This document shows, piece by piece, positions 5,484-10,059 of a DNA stretch of 10,059 nucleotides. The stretch comes from Myxococcales bacterium. Lineage in GTDB: Bacteria > Myxococcota_A > Polyangia > Haliangiales > J016. The stretch's first letter is position 1. Each line of letters begins with the position of its first letter. Below the pieces are notes generated by a model. It saw only the letters and a program-made list of their open reading frames with translations. It was not told the DNA's origin and made no database searches. The translations under genes and the position numbers were made by a program. The stretch spans positions 1 to 10,059 of the forward strand of contig JABAAV010000056.1 in assembly GCA_014238595.1 (NCBI GenBank), in the 5' to 3' direction.

Positions 5484-6709
5484 AAGCTTCGTTACGAACT
5501 CGTATGTCTTCCCAAGATGCTCACTATGGAGGTTCTTTAGTCGACGGCGCATGTATTTTAGCCTTGTTTGGCGATGTGGCTACCGAGCTTTTAATCCGAA
5601 TCGACGGTGATGAAGGATTGTTTCGTGCCTATGAGACCGTGGATTTTATTGTTCCTGTTTATGCTGGAGATTATATCGAAGTCACTGCTGAATTAATTGC
5701 TATTGGAAAAAGTTCACGCAAAATGGCTTTTACGGCATATAAAGTCATTGCTCCATTAACGGCGTCAGAAGCCTTAGCACCTTCTTCAGCACAAGTGTTA
5801 TCCGAACCCATTGTTGTGGCACGTGCCATTGGCACATGTGTCGTTCCTGTAGACTTACAACGGTTATCTAATCAATTTCCGCCACTCGTCATTACTGCAG
5901 CAATCACGGGAGCAGAGATTACACGCGAACACACACCATATTTGCCGATAACCCCCAAGGAAGTGGGGCAAGAAGCAAAAAACTGTGCCGATGCAGGCGC
6001 ATCTATTATTCACTTGCACGCACGCAACACTGATGGAACGCCAACACAATCTAAAGAACGATTTGCAGAATATATCACTGCCATTCGTGATCAGACCGAT
6101 ATCATTATTCAAGTGTCTACAGGTGGTGCCATAGGCATGAGCATTGAGGAGCGTTGCCAGCCGCTTGAATTAACGGGCAATACCAAACCTGATATGGCTA
6201 CGTTGAATGTGGCCACAATGAATTTCGGAAATGATATTTTTGCAAACAAAGTTGCTGACGTGATTGATATAGCAAAGCAAATAAACAAAATAGGTATAGC
6301 AACAGAAGTTGAAATGTATGATTCAGGACATATCAATGCAGCACAAAAACTAATCCAAGAAAACCTTTTATCAGGATTGCTTCATTGTCAATTTGTTGTT
6401 GGTGTTGCAGGTGGTATTGATGCTGATCACGATACGGTTGATGGGCTGCTCAATCGACTCAACACTAAGATTCTTTCACCCAAAACATGCAGTCTTGCAG
6501 GAATAGGACGACATCAGATGTCAGTAGCATCTATTGCAATCAAACGAGGATGCAATGTTAGAGTAGGACTTGAAGACAACATTTATCTTAAAAAAGGTGT
6601 TTTAGCCAAAGGAAGTGCAGAATTGGTTCAATGTGTACATAAACAAGCATCCGATTTTGGACGGAAGATATCGAGTATCCAAGAAACAAAAGAACACTTT
6701 TCTATTTGA
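5480..6709 (+). CDS. Fusion of 3-aminobutyryl-CoA ammonia-lyase (Kal) and 3-keto-5-aminohexanoate cleavage enzyme (Kce)
   Basis: One 409-aa ORF holds two enzymes usually encoded separately. Residues 1 to about 128 are Kal, a hotdog-fold lyase that makes crotonyl-CoA and ammonia from 3-aminobutyryl-CoA: SSQDAHYGGSLVDGA (10-24), FGDVATELLI (30-39), GDEGLFRAYETVDF (43-56), GKSSRKM, GTCVVP. Residues about 135-405 are Kce (BKACE/DUF849), which condenses 5-amino-3-oxohexanoate with acetyl-CoA to give 3-aminobutyryl-CoA and acetoacetate: LVITAAITGAEITRE (136-150), metal ligands H178 and H180 in IIHLHAR, STGGAIGM (213-220), GIGRHQM (341-347), and R361, E365, D366 in RVGLEDN. Both parts are full length, joined by a linker of about seven residues with no frame break. 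A good AAGGAAA Shine-Dalgarno precedes the ATG, and the start overlaps the kamE stop by four bases. Kal uses the Kce product, so direct hand-off is possible but inferred. Confidence 0.93.
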   Translation: MKASLRTRMSSQDAHYGGSLVDGACILALFGDVATELLIRIDGDEGLFRAYETVDFIVPVYAGDYIEVTAELIAIGKSSRKMAFTAYKVIAPLTASEALAPSSAQVLSEPIVVARAIGTCVVPVDLQRLSNQFPPLVITAAITGAEITREHTPYLPITPKEVGQEAKNCADAGASIIHLHARNTDGTPTQSKERFAEYITAIRDQTDIIIQVSTGGAIGMSIEERCQPLELTGNTKPDMATLNVATMNFGNDIFANKVADVIDIAKQINKIGIATEVEMYDSGHINAAQKLIQENLLSGLLHCQFVVGVAGGIDADHDTVDGLLNRLNTKILSPKTCSLAGIGRHQMSVASIAIKRGCNVRVGLEDNIYLKKGVLAKGSAELVQCVHKQASDFGRKISSIQETKEHFSI

Positions 6710-6726
6710 TATGGCACTACGATCTC

Positions 6727-6756
6727 TTGCAAACAACAATCCTTTTCGATTATGAA
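6727..6756 (+). promoter_or_regulatory. Candidate promoter of the HU-like gene
   Basis: TTGCAA (6727-6732) and TATGAA (6751-6756), 18 bases apart, lie between the end of the lysine operon and the HU-like gene. Transcription would start about 5 bases before ATG 6768, again with almost no leader. The -10 match is mediocre, and readthrough from the kam operon is equally possible since no terminator is visible in between. Confidence 0.3.
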
Positions 6757-6767
6757 ACCAATTGAAA

Positions 6768-7085
6768 ATGACAAAAAAAGAACTTGTAGATCTGGTTTAT
6801 CAAAAACGTGGTATTGAAAACATTGTTACAAAGAAAGCAGTGTCTGACATTGTAGATGGTGTGTTTTCAGAATTAATCAATTATTTTATTCGGACAAAAA
6901 TTGTTAAAAACAAAATACCAAAATTCACCTATCCAGGCTTTGGTTCTTTTGTCAAAACAAAACGAGCATCACGTCCAGGGCGCAATCCCAAAACAGGTGA
7001 GAACATTCAAATACCAGCGTTAGAAACGCTTTGTTTTAAAATCAACAAAGACCTGAAAAACTTATTAAACAACCGACGTTATTAA
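6768..7085 (+). CDS. HU/IHF-family DNA-binding protein
   Basis: This small basic nucleoid protein has 105 aa from ATG 6768, or 107 from TTG 6762; ATG is preferred although neither has a clear Shine-Dalgarno. The helical N-terminal half (KKELVDLVYQKRG to VDGVFSELINYF) precedes the beta-arm region with the diagnostic FGSFVKTKRASRPGRNPKTGE (RPGRNPKTGE being the DNA-intercalating arm tip) and the C-terminal strand and helix (FKINKDLKNLLN). It is slightly longer than typical 90-95-aa HU proteins because of extra basic residues before the arm (RTKIVKNKIPKFTYPG). It binds and bends DNA as a dimer; whether it is HU or one subunit of IHF cannot be told from sequence. It follows the kam operon but has no obvious link to lysine use. 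Its stop overlaps the 3' end of the convergent sulfatase gene. Confidence 0.93.
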   Translation: MTKKELVDLVYQKRGIENIVTKKAVSDIVDGVFSELINYFIRTKIVKNKIPKFTYPGFGSFVKTKRASRPGRNPKTGENIQIPALETLCFKINKDLKNLLNNRRY

Positions 7086-9367
7086 TTTTTGCTGCGAAGA
7101 TTTGTGGTAAATCGTGACAATTCTTGTTTCAGTTTTGTTGTCAACGATCTGTTTGTAAATGCAATATTGTTCTGTTCATCAGGATCGTTTTTAAGATCGT
7201 AAACTTCAAAAATATTGTCTGAAACCCGATGAATAAGCTTGTATCGTCTATCTGGTGTAATCAATGCTTTCCATTTATGAGGCCAAGTTGGATAAGGCAA
7301 CAATTCTGCATAGACAGGCCTTGGTGGTATTTTGATGTCATCAAAAATGAGACTCGTCAAACTATGTCCTTCAAATGTTTGAGGCGATTCAATACCCAAC
7401 AATGTCAGTATTGTTGGAGGGATATCAATCAACATCGTCAAATCATCATACATTTTGCCTTTTGTTTTACAAGGAACATACAATAATAACGGAACCCTCA
7501 AGATATCATCATATAATGTTTGCCCATGATCAAACATTTTCTTTCCAAACAAACGATGAAGACCGAATGTTTCTCCATGATCAGACAGGATAAGAACACC
7601 TGTGTTTTGTGAAAGATTTGTCTCGTCTAACAGATCAAACACCTGACCTAATTGTTTGTCTAAAAAAGCAATTTCATAATCATACCGCTCTACAATGTTT
7701 TCGGGGAATTTAGTTTCCATGGTGGGAAATTCAGGGTGAACCATGTAAGCCGAGTGGGGCTCAAAAAAATGCGTAAACAACACAAAAGGTTGTCCCGTTG
7801 AAGCGTATTTTTTTAATTTTGAAACGGTTTTTTTAACCAGTCGTGGTGCAGCAATGTCCGCATGAGCAGAGCCAATATCAGATATTCCTTCTCTCTTAGA
7901 GAGAAGTTTGTTGTCATAATCATCAATACCCTGTGATGTGCCTCTGACTGGTTTGAAATAAAAATGTGAAGAAATTTGTGCGGTATGTATGCCTTGTTTT
8001 GAAATCAATTCAAACATTGTTGTTTCTTTATCCAAGACTGTAGAAAATGGTTTGTTGACTTTGTCTACATGGACCTGTGAAGGGAATTTCGATGTAATCA
8101 TCGAAGGGTATGAACGTGGCGTGTTTGCAGATTGAGCATATGCATTCAAAAACACAGCACTCTTAGATGCAAGTTTATCAATATTAGGTGTTAATGACTT
8201 TCCATTGCGACGATAACCCGTATAACCCATTCGATCAGCACGTAAAGTATCAATCATAATAATCAAAAGATTATCGATATGAGAGCATGTTTGTGGTTTT
8301 TTAAATAATGGAGTTGCTGCAACAGGCATCTCTGTTTTGATAGAAACCAAATCTTCGCCTGAACAATCTTCATCGATGCCATTGTCAGTAATTTCCTTCG
8401 AAGCAGGATTGATTTTTGCATTACTATCATCGCAATCAGGCCCTCCCAGATAATCTGAATATCCGTCATTGTCGTTATCATGGAACTGTCGAACAAGCAT
8501 CAGAAGCAAACTTGCTCTAGGATGATTCGACAAAGAAGCTATCACACTAGGGTTGAGTGAAGTGTTGGTATTAACCCATATTAACGAAGTCAATCCAATG
8601 CCAACAAGAACAAATGGAACAAGACGTTTCAATCGAAACGGAATTTTTTTAAAGGGATTTCTCAACCCCCATATCAATGTCAGCCAAACATACAAGACAA
8701 AGAGGGCGGGCAACAATGCAACAAAAAAAACAGAAACTGTATCATATGCCGCTATACCAAAAGCTTGTGCCAAATAAACCAAGAACAACTTTATTATTGT
8801 TTTTGCCAACAATGCAACGACAAAAACGAGCCCCAAAGAAAGCATACAAAACACATAGGTTGCTGACAGTGTTTTGGTTCGAGGAACAATATGTGAACAA
8901 GATCGTGTTATTTGATAAAAAAGAAAGGTTAACAATCCAAAAAATAAAATTGCTAATATGGCTGCCGCTGCCGCCACAAATGCGGCTTTATCAGTATTGG
9001 CTGTGAGTCCGAATGCTATTTTGTTCATCGTGATTAACAACAGAACAAAACATGCTAACGATATCAATAATGCAGAAATAACAGCAACGACTTTTCTGTC
9101 TAAGGCGCTATCAGATAATAGTTTTCTGTTTGATTTGGAAAAAAAATGCCCTTCAGGGGTTAGCGTTGCATGAAATCCACCAACCATCACTCCAAGACAA
9201 AGTGCAATGTACAACAAAGGTTGAAGATACAATGCTAAAACAATCATAAAAACATCTACATTGATGCCAACAGTGATAGCATCTATAATTGCAATGATTA
9301 ATCCCAGTCCTAACGTGGCATTAATGAAAAGCGTAAGATTACGTTTGTACGGCAAAAGATTAAGCAT
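7082..9367 (-). CDS. Integral membrane sulfatase/phosphatase-superfamily protein with MopE-type metal-binding insert
   Basis: This 761-aa protein has three parts. Residues 1-270 carry about seven hydrophobic helices (near 13-34, 38-63, 93-116, 127-152, 168-198, 208-234, 249-266), which would place the rest outside the cytoplasm. Residues 297-338 are an Asp/Asn-rich calcium/metal motif of the MopE type with one Cys pair (C312, C335). Residues about 365-735 are a sulfatase-fold domain: NLLIIMIDTLRADRMGYTGY (metal Asp D373), LTPNIDKLA, THFFEPH, LILSDHGETFGLH (D596, H597), FDHGQTLYDDILRVPLLLYVP and YDLKNDPDEQNN. The usual Cys-x-Pro-x-Arg formylglycine site is absent; the equivalent position reads RSYPSM (S419 or nearby), so a classical Cys-type sulfatase is unlikely and a phospho- or sulfo-transferase role on envelope polymers is possible. 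Translation is coupled to the upstream gene by an 8-base overlap. Substrate unknown. Confidence 0.88.
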   Translation of the reverse strand: MLNLLPYKRNLTLFINATLGLGLIIAIIDAITVGINVDVFMIVLALYLQPLLYIALCLGVMVGGFHATLTPEGHFFSKSNRKLLSDSALDRKVVAVISALLISLACFVLLLITMNKIAFGLTANTDKAAFVAAAAAILAILFFGLLTFLFYQITRSCSHIVPRTKTLSATYVFCMLSLGLVFVVALLAKTIIKLFLVYLAQAFGIAAYDTVSVFFVALLPALFVLYVWLTLIWGLRNPFKKIPFRLKRLVPFVLVGIGLTSLIWVNTNTSLNPSVIASLSNHPRASLLLMLVRQFHDNDNDGYSDYLGGPDCDDSNAKINPASKEITDNGIDEDCSGEDLVSIKTEMPVAATPLFKKPQTCSHIDNLLIIMIDTLRADRMGYTGYRRNGKSLTPNIDKLASKSAVFLNAYAQSANTPRSYPSMITSKFPSQVHVDKVNKPFSTVLDKETTMFELISKQGIHTAQISSHFYFKPVRGTSQGIDDYDNKLLSKREGISDIGSAHADIAAPRLVKKTVSKLKKYASTGQPFVLFTHFFEPHSAYMVHPEFPTMETKFPENIVERYDYEIAFLDKQLGQVFDLLDETNLSQNTGVLILSDHGETFGLHRLFGKKMFDHGQTLYDDILRVPLLLYVPCKTKGKMYDDLTMLIDIPPTILTLLGIESPQTFEGHSLTSLIFDDIKIPPRPVYAELLPYPTWPHKWKALITPDRRYKLIHRVSDNIFEVYDLKNDPDEQNNIAFTNRSLTTKLKQELSRFTTNLRSKN
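8354..8479 (-). other. MopE-type metal-binding motif encoded within the sulfatase-like gene
   Basis: Residues 297-338 follow the pattern DxDxDGYSD...GPDCDDSNAKINP...EITDNGIDEDCSGED. This is the repeat seen in copper-binding MopE and in many myxococcal surface proteins, where it resembles a calcium loop closed by a disulfide. It sits between the last membrane helix and the catalytic domain. Confidence 0.88.
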
Positions 9368-9917
9368 CGTTTAGATTGGGAGATTGTTTCTGAGTTTTTT
9401 GTGTCGCGTAAGCAAGCATTAGATCTTGAAGCTGTTCCAATGTGTCAAACTTATTAGTCAAAGAATAATAAACTTCTATGCTTACAGAAGAAGATTCGGC
9501 CATGGAATCTTGAAAAAAAGAAAGCATCTTAGGATTAGCATGAAAAGCATCGTCATATCCATCGACATCTTCGTGCATAATTGAAACTACTGCGATGTTT
9601 GCAGGGAAAAAGGTAAGACCACCAGGCAATGTAAATTTCCATGTAAACGGTTCATCTTGAGATTGGATCGTCCAAGTTCCACCAAGCGTCTTGCGAACAA
9701 CTTCTCCCCAATATGCCCCTGCGGTAGTAGCAATGACATCACGAATTGCAGTATTATTTCGAGGTGTTTGTTGCAGATAATGATCAAGCACAGAAAGCGT
9801 TTCACTATCATAAGTGAGTTCAATTCCGATCGCCTTTTGAACATAATGAACAAGTTGTGTTGCATATTCAGTGACACAGGCCGGAGTCTCCCGTGATGAA
9901 CTGTATTTGTTGATCAT
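9360..9917 (-). CDS. Uncharacterised protein with GAYWGEVVRKTLGG motif, coupled to the sulfatase-like gene
   Basis: I do not assign a family to this 185-aa protein. It has no signal peptide or membrane segment and looks cytosolic. The N-terminal 60 residues are helical (CVTEYATQLVHYVQKAIG, then a helix with LSVLDHYLQQ). Next comes GAYWGEVVRKTLGGTW (67-82), a motif I recognise from small uncharacterised bacterial proteins, followed by beta-rich WKFTLPGGLTFFPANIA (93-109), an acidic segment HEDVDGYDDAF (115-125) and a helical C-terminus (157-173). ATG 9917 is the first start. The last bases overlap the sulfatase-like start (ATGCTTAA, 9360-9367), which implies coupled translation and a shared role. 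It is divergent from the partial gene at the window end. Confidence 0.8.
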   Translation of the reverse strand: MINKYSSSRETPACVTEYATQLVHYVQKAIGIELTYDSETLSVLDHYLQQTPRNNTAIRDVIATTAGAYWGEVVRKTLGGTWTIQSQDEPFTWKFTLPGGLTFFPANIAVVSIMHEDVDGYDDAFHANPKMLSFFQDSMAESSSVSIEVYYSLTNKFDTLEQLQDLMLAYATQKTQKQSPNLNDA

Positions 9918-9976
9918 TGGCTCTGCCTATAACATTAAACCTTGACTATAACAAGCAAAGGAGACTACCTAAGGGC
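9918..9976. promoter_or_regulatory. 59-bp divergent intergenic region
   Basis: It must hold promoters for both the minus-strand two-gene unit and the plus-strand gene at 9977. Visible elements are TATAAC (9946-9951) on the plus strand with no convincing -35, and on the minus strand TATAGG about 10 bases before ATG 9917 and TTGCTT further upstream at a non-ideal distance. AAAGGAG (9957-9963) is a strong ribosome site for the plus-strand gene, though 13 bases from its ATG. No single promoter pair is convincing. Confidence 0.35.
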
Positions 9977-10059
9977 ATGTCTTTTTTCAAAAAATCTCAG
10001 AATTCATTGGTACTCGCTTATTGTGATGGTTTTCGTGACAACAAAACGGACCATGAAGA
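9977..10059 (+). CDS. Start of an unknown gene (3'-truncated by window edge)
   Basis: ATG 9977 opens a frame that runs to the window edge: 27 codons beginning MSFFKKSQNSLVLAYCDGFR. An AAAGGAG site lies 13 bases upstream, and AAGGG is immediately before the ATG. There is no signal peptide. Too little is present to assign a family, and the start is supported mainly by the ribosome site and the open frame. Confidence 0.55.
   Translation, partial: MSFFKKSQNSLVLAYCDGFRDNKTDHE

Noticed and set aside
8263..8496. Minus-strand open frame of 77 codons inside the sulfatase-like gene
   Set aside because: It lies in another frame of a convincing 761-aa protein and arises from the Asp/Asn-rich MopE codons; no homology is recognisable.
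1..10059. tRNA, rRNA, insertion sequence or integrase signatures
   Set aside because: No cloverleaf-like segment, rRNA core motif, transposase motif or flanking terminal repeats were seen on either strand.

Overview
The window reads as chromosomal DNA of an AT-rich bacterium with a fairly compact gene layout. Several traits suggest a deltaproteobacterial or myxococcal-type lineage (Myxococcota, Bdellovibrionota or related candidate groups): a MopE-type metal-binding motif inside a membrane sulfatase, a lipoprotein built of Cys-rich modules on low-complexity linkers, and a lysine-fermentation operon. This placement is an inference from gene content; no marker gene in the window fixes the phylum.

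Layout. (1) 1-2278: housekeeping genes. These are the 3' part of coaBC (coenzyme A synthesis), a convergent thioredoxin-fold TlpA/ResA-type gene, and a divergent family-4-type Fe-S uracil-DNA glycosylase. (2) 2279-3181: an intergenic region with three successive inverted repeats, then a lipoprotein gene with two near-identical Cys-rich modules. After an in-frame TAA the same frame continues for 44 codons and encodes a third module whose cysteine spacing nearly matches the pacifastin protease-inhibitor signature. A terminator follows. (3) 3182-6709: a tightly coupled lysine-fermentation operon encoding both subunits of the B12/PLP-dependent lysine 5,6-aminomutase (kamD, kamE) and a single ORF that fuses 3-aminobutyryl-CoA ammonia-lyase (Kal) to 3-keto-5-aminohexanoate cleavage enzyme (Kce). 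(4) 6768-7085: an HU/IHF-family DNA-binding protein. (5) 7082-9917, minus strand: a two-gene unit with an unrecognised 185-aa protein overlapping a 761-aa seven-helix membrane sulfatase-like protein. (6) 9977-end: the start of a divergent unknown gene.

How the genes work together. KamDE moves the terminal amino group of beta-lysine (or D-lysine) to C5. After an oxidation by Kdd, which is not in this window, Kce cleaves the keto acid with acetyl-CoA and Kal removes ammonia to give crotonyl-CoA. Fusing Kal and Kce joins two consecutive steps in one polypeptide. Lysine 2,3-aminomutase, Kdd and an aminomutase reactivase are also absent here and would have to lie elsewhere.

The most notable observations are the Kal-Kce fusion, the pacifastin-like modular lipoprotein with its interrupting stop codon, -10-like elements placed so close to two constrained start codons (kamD and the thioredoxin-like gene) that leaderless mRNAs are likely, and the MopE-linked membrane sulfatase that lacks the usual Cys-x-Pro-x-Arg active-site signature.
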